From NCBI RefSeq assembly GCF_025152525.1, contig NZ_JALXXL010000008.1, forward strand, positions 62,001 to 126,000: a stretch of DNA of 64,000 bases, read 5' to 3'. This stretch comes from Corynebacterium sp. p3-SID1056 (GTDB lineage: Bacteria; Actinomycetota; Actinomycetes; Mycobacteriales; Mycobacteriaceae). Positions 35,300-43,087 of the stretch are shown piece by piece. The translations under genes were made by a program, and so were the position numbers. How positions within the stretch are numbered: the first letter of the stretch is position 1; each line of letters opens with the position of its first letter. The notes beneath the pieces were generated by a model that had not been told where the DNA came from, did not search any database, and was given only the letters and a program-made list of their open reading frames with translations.

Positions 35300-35331
35300 C
35301 ACCCGTCCCACCGCGCTGGGGCGGGTGTTTT
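35300..35331 (+). terminator. Rho-independent terminator of the bS22-like gene
   Basis: CACCCGTCCCA pairs with TGGGGCGGGTG (11 bp including one G-T pair) around CCGCGC, followed by TTTT. Confidence 0.9.
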
Positions 35332-35399
35332 GCTGTCCGCGTGAGGAATCGCGCATCAGTCCCGGGGTGGATTCCTCGTTCCCCCAGGTCGCCAAATGG

Positions 35400-36431
35400 T
35401 CATACGTGAAATTTTTCACGGCCCGCCACGAGTCCACACGACAAAGCAACCACACCAGCCACAACGGCCCCAAGCGCAACGCGATTCCGGGCGAGCTTGC
35501 GCATCGGCCGGTACTCGCGGATGGCCCAGCCGGCCTCGCGCGCGTGGCGGCGCAGCGCACGGTCGGGGTTGATCGCCACGGGGGAACCCACCATGCCCAG
35601 CATCGGCAGGTCGTTGATGCTGTCGGAGTAGGCGGTGCACTTTTCCAGGTCAAGGCGCTGGATAGCGGCCAGCGCGGCCACCGCGTGGCGCTTTCCGGGC
35701 CCGTGCAGAATATCGCCGACGAGCCGGCCGGTGAACACCCCGTCCTCTTCTTCCGCCACGGTTCCGAGCGCGCCGGTAAAGCCGAGCCTTTCCGCAAGCG
35801 CCTGGCCGATCTGCACCGGCGTGGCGGACACGAGCCACACCTGCTGGCCTGCGGCGATGTGCATGGCTGCCAGCTCGATGGTGTCCTGGTAGGCCTTGCC
35901 CACGATCTGGCGGTCGACGATCTCGCGGCACAGCGACTGCAGCTCGTCGACGCGCTTGCCCTTGACCAGACTCAGCGCGTGCTCGCGGCCGGAGGCGATG
36001 TCGTCGTGGCTCTCCGCCCCGCGCAGCCGGAAACGCAGCTGCTTGACCAGGGCCGGGATGAGCTCGCTGGCGGTAATGAAGCGGCGCCTGGCCAGCCCCT
36101 CGGCGAGCAGGATGAGCGAGGAACCCTGGATGAGCGTGTTGTCCACGTCGAAGAAGGCGGCGGCACCTGCATCCTGGGGTACATCCGGGTCGGGCGGGGT
36201 GATGGTGGAGGCACCGGCGGTGGCAAAGGCCCCGCCGACGGAGTCGACGCCCAGGGCGAAGTCGTCGATCGCGAGGCCGAAGGTTTCCTCGACGGCGGCT
36301 GCGGCGGCGGCTTCGCCGGCGGTGCGCTGCGCTTCGTCGTCAAGCGGGCGCACGGCGAGATCCTCGAGGAAACGCCGCAGGTTGCCGTGGGAAACGGACC
36401 ACGCGGCGAGCAGGTCGCCGTGTTCGCTCAT
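35400..36431 (-). CDS. HAD-IB family phosphatase (SerB-like) with C-terminal membrane segment
   Basis: Protein of 343 residues. Residues 1-90 are a variable, Ala-rich extension. The HAD core starts at FFDVDNTLIQGSS (nucleophile and acid Asp in D-x-D-x-T), with motif II in VSATP and motif III/IV in YSDSINDLPML. A hydrophobic segment (RVALGAVVAGVVALSCGLVAG) lies near the end. It resembles mycobacterial Rv0505c-type SerB-like hydrolases. Whether phosphoserine is the substrate is unknown. Divergent from the glutaredoxin-like gene. Confidence 0.88.
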   Translation of the reverse strand: MSEHGDLLAAWSVSHGNLRRFLEDLAVRPLDDEAQRTAGEAAAAAAVEETFGLAIDDFALGVDSVGGAFATAGASTITPPDPDVPQDAGAAAFFDVDNTLIQGSSLILLAEGLARRRFITASELIPALVKQLRFRLRGAESHDDIASGREHALSLVKGKRVDELQSLCREIVDRQIVGKAYQDTIELAAMHIAAGQQVWLVSATPVQIGQALAERLGFTGALGTVAEEEDGVFTGRLVGDILHGPGKRHAVAALAAIQRLDLEKCTAYSDSINDLPMLGMVGSPVAINPDRALRRHAREAGWAIREYRPMRKLARNRVALGAVVAGVVALSCGLVAGREKFHV

Positions 36432-36515
36432 GTCCTCACCTTTCGCTGTGCCTTCCGCTGTGGGTGTTAGCTTGGAATATCGTACCGCTTGAGTCAGATT
36501 CGGTCAGGAGGAGCG

Positions 36516-36755
36516 ATGGGCAAGCACGTGGAGCTGATGGTGCGCGAGGGATGCGGGTCGTGCGTGCGCGTGGCGGAGCAGATCCGCCCGCTGGTGCGCG
36601 AGTGCGGCGCAAAGCTTTCGCTTGTCGACGTCGACTCGGCCCCCGAGCTGGCCGCCGAGTACGGCGACCACGTGCCGGTCGTGGTGATCGACGGCGAGGA
36701 GTTTGCCTGCTGGGAGGTCGACTCCGACGACCTCGTCGCGGAACTGAAGTCATAG
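36516..36755 (+). CDS. Glutaredoxin-like protein (DUF836 type)
   Basis: Protein of 79 residues with a thioredoxin-fold core: ELMVREGCGSCVRVAEQ carries Cys13-x2-Cys16, and the cis-proline is in DHVPVVVIDG. AGGAGGAG lies just before the ATG. It is upstream of hemA, as the Rv0508-like gene is in mycobacteria. Probably a small cytoplasmic thiol oxidoreductase; the partner is unknown. Confidence 0.85.
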   Translation: MGKHVELMVREGCGSCVRVAEQIRPLVRECGAKLSLVDVDSAPELAAEYGDHVPVVVIDGEEFACWEVDSDDLVAELKS

Positions 36756-36811
36756 CGGGGTATCCTTTAGTTTGATTTTCTGGCAGGGGAAGGTCTGACT
36801 GGAGTGATTGT

Positions 36812-38137
36812 GTGAGTGTGCTCGTCGTAGGGATGTCGCACCGTTCTGCGCCCGTGGCGCTGCTGGAGCGCCTCAGCATGGACGAGAAGGTGCAACACGA
36901 CACTGCCGCATCGCTGGTGCAGCAGCCTTCGTTGACCGAGGCGATGATTATTTCCACCTGCAACCGGCTCGAGGTCTACACGGTGGCCACCGCCTTCCAC
37001 TCCGGGGTGGAAGACGTGCTGACGGTGCTCGCGCGGGTCTCCGGGGTTCCGGAGGACGAGCTGCGCGGCTACCTGTACGTGCGCTACGCGGATGCTGCCG
37101 CCGAGCACATGTTTACCGTGGCCGCGGGCTTAGATTCGATGGTGGTGGGGGAGCAGCAGATCATCGGCCAGGTGCGCGCCTCCTACCTCGATGCGGCAGA
37201 GCGCGGCACGGTGGGGCCCACCTTGCACTCTTTGGCGCAGACGGCGCTGCACACCGGTAAGCGTGTGCACTCGGAGACGAGCATTGATGATTCCGGGGCG
37301 TCGATGGTCACCTTCGCCCTCGACGAGGCCCGGCGCATCTTGGGCATCGACGACTTCCGCGAGCGCACCGCGCTCGTGTTGGGGGCCGGGGCGATGAGCT
37401 CGCTGGCGGCCACGCACCTGGGCAAGCAGGGGATTGACCGGCTGATCATCGCCAACCGCACGCGTTCGCGCGCCGAGCGGGTAGCAGAGCACGCGCGCGA
37501 GGCGGGGGTGGCCGCCGAGGTGGTGGACTTCAACGCCCGGGCAGGGGCGATCGGCCGCGCTGACATTACGGTTTCCGCGACTGCCTCGGACGACTTCACC
37601 ATTACTCCGGAGGATCTCTCCGGCCCGACGATGCTGGTGGATCTGTCCCTGCCGCGCGATATCGACGACGCGGTGACCAAGCGCGAGGGCGTGCACCTGG
37701 TCAATATCGAGTCGCTCCATGCCTCGCTGCGGGACGCGGACACGGAGGACTCGCGTGCGCTGGTCAAGGCCGAAGCAATCGTGCGCGAGGAAGTCGACGC
37801 GTTTAGCTCCGAGCAGCGCGTCCGCGAGGTCGCGCCCGCGGTGACCCGGCTGCGGCGCACGGCCAACGAGGTCCAAGCGCAGGAGCTGACCCGCCTGCGG
37901 GCGCGCCTGCCCGAGCTTTCCGAGCAGGACTTTGAGCAGGTCGCCAGGTCGGTGAAGCGTGTCGTCGATAAGCTTTTGCACACGCCGACAGTCAAGATCA
38001 AAGAGCTGGCCGCCACCGCCGAGACGGTCAGCGTGGAAACCGCGATCGAGGAGCTCTTCGGGCTCGGCGGATCGTCGGTGGCCGTGGATGCGCAGCACTT
38101 GCCGCGGCCGGAAGAAATGCACGCGAAGGAGAACTGA
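36812..38137 (+). CDS. hemA: Glutamyl-tRNA reductase
   Basis: First step of C5-pathway heme synthesis: reduces Glu-tRNA to glutamate-1-semialdehyde. 441 residues starting at a GTG with GGAG upstream. The catalytic Cys is in [12 protein letters not shown]; substrate-binding residues are in MSHRSAPV and [11 protein letters not shown]; the NADPH motif is [13 protein letters not shown]; the C-terminal dimerisation helix domain starts after residue 310. The TGA overlaps the hemC start (TGATG). Confidence 0.95.
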   Translation: MSVLVVGMSHRSAPVALLERLSMDEKVQHDTAASLVQQPSLTEAMIISTCNRLEVYTVATAFHSGVEDVLTVLARVSGVPEDELRGYLYVRYADAAAEHMFTVAAGLDSMVVGEQQIIGQVRASYLDAAERGTVGPTLHSLAQTALHTGKRVHSETSIDDSGASMVTFALDEARRILGIDDFRERTALVLGAGAMSSLAATHLGKQGIDRLIIANRTRSRAERVAEHAREAGVAAEVVDFNARAGAIGRADITVSATASDDFTITPEDLSGPTMLVDLSLPRDIDDAVTKREGVHLVNIESLHASLRDADTEDSRALVKAEAIVREEVDAFSSEQRVREVAPAVTRLRRTANEVQAQELTRLRARLPELSEQDFEQVARSVKRVVDKLLHTPTVKIKELAATAETVSVETAIEELFGLGGSSVAVDAQHLPRPEEMHAKEN

Positions 38138-39021
38138 TGCTCAAGATTGGAACGCGCGGATCCCACCTCGCCACCACCCAGGCAGGCCACGTGCGCGACG
38201 CGCTCATCGCCAACGGGGTCGAGGCCGAACTGCACATCGTGACCACGGCGGGCGACGTGAACATGTCCCCGGTCGAGCGCATTGGCGTCGGCGTGTTTAC
38301 CACGGCGCTGCGCGACGCGCTCGCCGGCGGCGAGGTGGACGTGGCCGTGCACTCCTTCAAGGACCTGCCCACCGCGCCGGATCCGCGCCTGCACCTGATC
38401 ACCCCGCAGCGGGAGGACCGCCGCGAGGCGCTCATCGCGCGCGACGGGCTGACGCTTGCACAGCTGCCGCAGGGCGCGAAGGTCGGCACCTCGGCGCCGC
38501 GGCGCGTCTCCCAGCTGCGCGCGCTGCGCCCCGACCTGGACATTCGCCCGCTGCGCGGCAACATTGAGACGCGGATGAGCTACGTGGAGCGCGGCGAGCT
38601 CGACGCCATCATCCTGGCGTACGCGGGCCTGAGCCGCGGCGGCTACGCGGACCGCGCCACCGAGGTCTTTGCGCCCGAGACCCTGCTGCCAGCCCCGGCG
38701 CAGGGGGCGCTCGCGGTGGAATGCCGCGCCGCGGATGCGGAGAACGTGCGCGCGCTTGACGCGCTTGTCGACGAAGATGCGACCGCGTGCGCGGCGGCCG
38801 AGCGGCAGGTGCTCGCCACGCTGCAGGCTGGCTGCACCGCCCCGGTTGCGGCGTACGCGACGCGGAAGGAAAACGGCGAGCTGACCTTGCGCGCCGGCGT
38901 GTTCGCGCTCGACGGTAAGACCCAGCTCGTTGAGACCGTGACCGGCACCGATGCGGTAGCAGTTGGCACCCGCGCGGCGGAGGCGCTTGTCGCGCGCGGC
39001 GCCAAGGAACTCATGGAATAG
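38137..39021 (+). CDS. hemC: Hydroxymethylbilane synthase (porphobilinogen deaminase)
   Basis: Polymerises four porphobilinogens, 294 residues. [14 protein letters not shown] at the N-terminus, [10 protein letters not shown] with the catalytic Asp/Lys region, [13 protein letters not shown] for substrate carboxylates, RGNIETRM, and the dipyrromethane cofactor Cys233 in LQAGCTAPV. Coupled to hemA by a 1-bp overlap. A 185-bp gap separates it from hemD. Confidence 0.95.
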   Translation: MLKIGTRGSHLATTQAGHVRDALIANGVEAELHIVTTAGDVNMSPVERIGVGVFTTALRDALAGGEVDVAVHSFKDLPTAPDPRLHLITPQREDRREALIARDGLTLAQLPQGAKVGTSAPRRVSQLRALRPDLDIRPLRGNIETRMSYVERGELDAIILAYAGLSRGGYADRATEVFAPETLLPAPAQGALAVECRAADAENVRALDALVDEDATACAAAERQVLATLQAGCTAPVAAYATRKENGELTLRAGVFALDGKTQLVETVTGTDAVAVGTRAAEALVARGAKELME

Positions 39022-39206
39022 CGTCACGAGTTTTGTTTTCAGCGGTCTTGCATCTTAAGGTGTAGTTACCATACGTCGGATTGCCCCGACGCAACTGGGG
39101 GCCACACAAGGCACCGGAAGGTGTTTGCGGGTGGCTCCTTGCATGCTGCGCGTTTTGCGCGTGTGCCGCCGGGGCTACTATTTCGCGCCTTAGAAAAGAT
39201 CGTTCT
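39022..39206 (+). promoter_or_regulatory. Gap between hemC and hemD
   Basis: Contains short stems (CACC-GGAA-GGTG followed by TTT near 39110-39124; CGCG-TTTT-GCGCG near 39148) and a possible -10 TACTAT near 39176. A weak terminator plus a new promoter for hemD is possible; nothing stronger is visible. Confidence 0.3.
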
Positions 39207-40925
39207 ATGACATTGCCCTCGATTACGCCCCCGCCGGGGAAGGTCATCTTCGTCGGTGCGGGACCGGGCAACCCTGACCTTTTGACCGTGCGGGCCCGCG
39301 AGGTGATGGAAAACAATTCTATCGCCCTCGTTGATCCGGAGGTCGCTCAGGGTGCCCGAGACGTCGTCGCCGCCGCTTTGCCTGTGCCGAAGGCGAAGAT
39401 GGATGCCGCCGACGAAGCTTATGCACGCCTGGTTGCCGAAGCGAAGGAGGCCGGCGCGCGCCGCAAGCCGCCGCGCCCCGAGGACCCGACCGCGGCCGAG
39501 ATCGAGGAGGTCGCGCTTTCCGGTGAGGCGATCGTCGCAAAGCTGAAAGATGCACTCGACGAGGCTGCCGCCGCCATCGAACGCGGCGAGGCCGGCGACG
39601 GCGACGTGCTGCGCCTCGTGCGCGGCAACCCGCTGACCCGCGACCAGGTGATGGAAGAAATCTCTGCGGTGGCGGCGGCCGGGCTCGAGTTCCAGGTGGT
39701 GCCGGGGATGAGCCTGCCTTCGACGGTGCCCTCCTTCGCCGGCATCGCGCTGGGCTCGACCTATACCGAGGCTGACCTGACCCAAGAGGTGGACTGGGAC
39801 ATGCTCGCCGCCGCCCCCGAACCGCTGGTGCTGCAGGCGCAGAAGTCGCAGCTGGGCGAGATCGCGGAGCAGCTGCTGGCGCGCGACATGGCGCCGTCCA
39901 CCCCGGTGGCGGTGACCACGAACGGCACGACCCGCCTGCAGCGCACCTTCGACGCCACGCTCGAGACGGTGGGCAAGCTCGACGCGGAGCTGCTGGGCTC
40001 GCTCGTGGTGACGGTGGGAACCGTTGCCGACGACCGCTCGAAGTACTCCTGGTGGGAGAACCGGCCGCTCTACGGCTGGCGCGTGCTCGTGCCGCGGGCG
40101 AAGAACCAGGCCGGCCCGATGAATGCCCGCCTGAGCTCCTACGGCGCGATCCCGCAGTCGGTGCCGACGATTTCGCTGGAACCGCCGCGCAACCCCGCGC
40201 AGATGGACCGCGCGATCAAGGGCATCGTGGAGGGCCGCTACCAGTGGGTGCTGTTTACTTCCGTCAACGCGGTCGACGCGGTGTGGAAGAAGTTTGAGCA
40301 GCTGGGCCTCGACGCCCGCGCCTTTGCCGGGGTGCACCTGGGCGCGGTGGGGCAGAAGACCGCCGACGCGCTGCGCGCTTTGGGCATGTTCCCGGAGCTG
40401 GTGCCGCACCGCACGAAGCAGAACGCTGCGGGCATGGTGGAGATCTTCCCCGAGTACGTCGAGGATATCGACCCGGTCTCCCGCGTCCTGTTGCCGCGCG
40501 CCGACCTGGGCACGAATGTGCTCGTCGACGGGCTGGTGGAGAAGGGCTGGGAGGTCGACGACGTGGTGGCCTACCGCACGGTGCGCGCCGCCCCGCCGGC
40601 CCCGGAGACCCGCGACATGATCAAGACCGGCGGCTTCGACGCGGTGTGTTTTACCTCCGCTTCCACGGTGAAGAACCTGGTGGGTATCGCGGGCAAGCCG
40701 CACCAGCGCACGATCATCGCCTGCATCGGCCCGTACACGGCCGAGGAAGCCAAGGCGCAGGGCTTGCGCGTCGATGTCGTGCCCGAGGTCGCCGATGTGC
40801 CCTCGCTTATCGACGCCCTGGCGGCGCACGTCGCCTCCCTGCGTGCGGCGGGCCAGCTGCCGCCGCCGCGCAAGAAGCGCCGCACCCGTCGGAAAGCGGA
40901 GCCGGCGAAAGCCTCCGGCGAGTAG
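39207..40925 (+). CDS. hemD: Uroporphyrinogen-III synthase fused to a degenerate uroporphyrinogen methyltransferase domain
   Basis: Protein of 572 residues. Residues 1 to about 270 have the SUMT/CobA fold start (VIFVGAGPGNPDLLTVRA) and VVPGMSLPSTVPSFAGI, but the usual RLKGGDPFVFGRGGEE segment is replaced by LRLVRGNPLTRDQVMEE. Residues about 280-540 are HemD (LYGWRVLVPRAKNQAG, WVLFTSVNAVDAVW, AVCFTSASTVKNL, ACIGPYTAEEAKAQG). It closes the tetrapyrrole ring. The fusion and degenerate motif are shared with mycobacterial HemD. The tail (PPRKKRRTRRK) is basic. Confidence 0.92.
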   Translation: MTLPSITPPPGKVIFVGAGPGNPDLLTVRAREVMENNSIALVDPEVAQGARDVVAAALPVPKAKMDAADEAYARLVAEAKEAGARRKPPRPEDPTAAEIEEVALSGEAIVAKLKDALDEAAAAIERGEAGDGDVLRLVRGNPLTRDQVMEEISAVAAAGLEFQVVPGMSLPSTVPSFAGIALGSTYTEADLTQEVDWDMLAAAPEPLVLQAQKSQLGEIAEQLLARDMAPSTPVAVTTNGTTRLQRTFDATLETVGKLDAELLGSLVVTVGTVADDRSKYSWWENRPLYGWRVLVPRAKNQAGPMNARLSSYGAIPQSVPTISLEPPRNPAQMDRAIKGIVEGRYQWVLFTSVNAVDAVWKKFEQLGLDARAFAGVHLGAVGQKTADALRALGMFPELVPHRTKQNAAGMVEIFPEYVEDIDPVSRVLLPRADLGTNVLVDGLVEKGWEVDDVVAYRTVRAAPPAPETRDMIKTGGFDAVCFTSASTVKNLVGIAGKPHQRTIIACIGPYTAEEAKAQGLRVDVVPEVADVPSLIDALAAHVASLRAAGQLPPPRKKRRTRRKAEPAKASGE

Positions 40926-40945
40926 GAGCGAAAAGGCGCGGGGCC

Positions 40946-40951
40946 TATGAT
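40946..40951 (+). promoter_or_regulatory. -10-like element of hemB
   Basis: TATGAT ends 7 nt before the ATG at 40959; no purine-rich ribosome site at the right distance for a leadered start. Leaderless initiation likely. Confidence 0.45.
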
Positions 40952-40958
40952 GGGGGCC

Positions 40959-41957
40959 ATGTCTACCTACGATTTGCCCCGCCGCCCCCGCCGCCTCCGC
41001 CAAAACCCCGCGATGCGAGCGTTTACGGCGGAGACGCGCCTGCACCCGGAGGATTTCATCCTGCCTATGTTTGTCGCCGATGGCATCGAGGACAAGCGTG
41101 AGATCGCGTCCATGCCCGGCGTCTACCAGCACACCAAGGACACGCTGAAGGCTCTGTGCCACGAGGCACTCGAGGCCGGCGTGAAGTGCGTCGACCTCTT
41201 CGGCGTGCCGCGGGATGAGGACAAGGACGCGACCGGCTCGGTCGCGTGGGACGAGAACGGTGTGCTCAACCGCAACGTGCGCGCGCTGCGCGAGGAGTTC
41301 GGCAACGACCTGCTCATCATGGCGGATACCTGCCTCGACGAGTTCACCGACCACGGCCACTGCGGCGCGCTGAGCACCGACCGCTTTGGCAACGAGATCG
41401 TGGACAACGACAAGACCCTGCCGCTGTACGCCAAGATGGCCGTGGCGCAGGCCGAGGCCGGCGCCCACATTGTGAGCCCGTCGGGCATGATGGACGGCCA
41501 GGTCGCCGTGATCCGCGAGGCGCTCGATGCGGCCGGCTTCCAGGACGTGGCGATCATGGCTTACTCCGCCAAGTACGCCTCCAAGTTCTTCGGCCCCTTC
41601 CGCGACGCGGTGGGCTCCTCGCTGACCGGCGACCGCCGTACCTACCAGCAGGACCCGGCGAACATCCGCGAGTCGATCCTGGAGACGCAGCTGGACATCG
41701 ATGAGGGCGCCGACTTCGTCATGGTCAAGCCCGCCCTGCCGTACCTGGACGTGCTGCGCGAAATCGCCGACATGTCCCCGGTACCGGTGGCGGCCTACCA
41801 GGTTTCCGGCGAGTACGCGATGATGGCGGCGGCCGGCCGCAACGGCTGGATCGACTTCGAGGAAACGATGATGGAGTCGCTGGCGTCGATCAAGCGCGCC
41901 GGCGCGGACCAGATCTTCACCTACTACGCCATCGAAGCAGCAAAGGAAGTTCGGTAG
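40959..41957 (+). CDS. hemB: Delta-aminolevulinic acid dehydratase (porphobilinogen synthase)
   Basis: Condenses two ALA molecules to porphobilinogen, 332 residues. Active-site lysines lie in MAYSAKYASKFFGPFR and MVKPALPYLD. The metal-site region is MADTCLDEFTDHGHCG, a Cys/Asp mixed form. SPSGMMDGQV is also conserved. MSTYDLPRRPRRLR is the start; the ATG four codons earlier overlaps the -10-like element. The gene is followed after 5 bp by two small membrane protein genes. Confidence 0.95.
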   Translation: MSTYDLPRRPRRLRQNPAMRAFTAETRLHPEDFILPMFVADGIEDKREIASMPGVYQHTKDTLKALCHEALEAGVKCVDLFGVPRDEDKDATGSVAWDENGVLNRNVRALREEFGNDLLIMADTCLDEFTDHGHCGALSTDRFGNEIVDNDKTLPLYAKMAVAQAEAGAHIVSPSGMMDGQVAVIREALDAAGFQDVAIMAYSAKYASKFFGPFRDAVGSSLTGDRRTYQQDPANIRESILETQLDIDEGADFVMVKPALPYLDVLREIADMSPVPVAAYQVSGEYAMMAAAGRNGWIDFEETMMESLASIKRAGADQIFTYYAIEAAKEVR

Positions 41958-41962
41958 CGCCT

Positions 41963-42574
41963 ATGGTGAGCCTCCCGCCACACAACCCGCAGTCGCCCAG
42001 CCACATCGCTCCGGCGGCTGCGCCGCAGCCTGACCCGCACGGGAAGAAGGACTCCCAGCCGGAGTCGGTGCGCCTCATGCTCGCCTGCTGGGCGGTGATG
42101 ATCGCCGGGGAACTGCTGCACCAGATCCTCACCGTCGTCGTTACCGTGCTCGACCCGGCTGCGTTGCGCGAGAGCGCCAAGCAGGCGGCCGAGGGGCGCG
42201 GCGAAGAGCTGAGCGACGCGATGCTTACCTTCGGCATGTACGGCTCGGTTGTGCTCATGGCGCTCATCCAGCTGACCATCCTGGGCGTGTTCACCTACGC
42301 GCTGCGGACGGTGGCCAAGCGGGGGAAGTGGGCGGCCAACGCGCGTCGTCTGCTGCAGGTGTTTGCAGCCTTTTTCGCCTTGCGGATTCTGAGCCTGTTC
42401 ATGATGGCGCCGGCCTCTGCGACGGTGCCGGTTGCACTCTATGCCGCGGACGGGGTTATCCAAATCATCCTCGGTGTCGCGGGCGCGCTCGGACTGTTCT
42501 ACTCTACCCGGAAGGAATCGGTCGACTGGGCGGAGCCGAAGCAGAAGAAGCAGCCCAGCCAAGAGGGCGAGTAA
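41963..42574 (+). CDS. Small integral membrane protein of the hem cluster (1)
   Basis: Protein of 203 residues: a Pro/His/Ser-rich N-terminus to about 38, then four hydrophobic segments (about 40-62, 90-117, 130-150 and 155-178), and a charged tail (EPKQKKQPSQEGE). No family recognised. It starts 5 bp after hemB and is followed after 9 bp by another membrane protein gene, so it is part of the hem operon. Function unknown. Confidence 0.72.
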   Translation: MVSLPPHNPQSPSHIAPAAAPQPDPHGKKDSQPESVRLMLACWAVMIAGELLHQILTVVVTVLDPAALRESAKQAAEGRGEELSDAMLTFGMYGSVVLMALIQLTILGVFTYALRTVAKRGKWAANARRLLQVFAAFFALRILSLFMMAPASATVPVALYAADGVIQIILGVAGALGLFYSTRKESVDWAEPKQKKQPSQEGE

Positions 42575-42583
42575 GGAGCGCAC

Positions 42584-43084
42584 ATGGCGGGAATGTTTCC
42601 CACCTTCGTTGCTGACCCCAACGACAGAAACCGGCGGTATCACTCCACGGCCGGCCCAACCTGGCCCGGCAGCTTGCGCGCGGCCTATTACGTGGCGCTT
42701 GTCGCTGCGGTACTGCTGTTGCTCAGCGGCATGCTCATGCTTGCCAGCGGCGCCCCGAAGGACGCGGACGCGGAGTTCGCGCAGGCCTTCGCCACCAACA
42801 TGCGCATCGTCGCCTGGGCAGACATCCTGCTAGGGCTGGTCGTGGCCGGCTGCGCGGCCTTCTTCGAGCGCGGCTCGAAGGGCGCACGCCGCCTGTTTGC
42901 GGCGGCGGTCGCAATAGCCGTGTTTGTCAACCTGGCCGGATTCTTCGTCGGCGTGGCTGGCTGGTCGGCGTTCGCTGTCACCCTGCTGCTCGTCGCCGCC
43001 CTGTTCTTCGCGTTCCGCCCGGCGGCGAACGCTTTTGTCGACGCGCGCAGTGGCGACCTCTGGCGCAACGTGGAAGGGCAGTAA
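42584..43084 (+). CDS. Small integral membrane protein of the hem cluster (2)
   Basis: Protein of 166 residues with AAGGAG upstream of the ATG. Four hydrophobic segments (about 32-55, 70-92, 100-120 and 122-142) and short loops; ends LWRNVEGQ. The family is not recognised. It precedes the P-type-ATPase-like gene by 3 bp, which suggests joint function or at least co-expression. Confidence 0.72.
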   Translation: MAGMFPTFVADPNDRNRRYHSTAGPTWPGSLRAAYYVALVAAVLLLLSGMLMLASGAPKDADAEFAQAFATNMRIVAWADILLGLVVAGCAAFFERGSKGARRLFAAAVAIAVFVNLAGFFVGVAGWSAFAVTLLLVAALFFAFRPAANAFVDARSGDLWRNVEGQ

Positions 43085-43087
43085 GCC

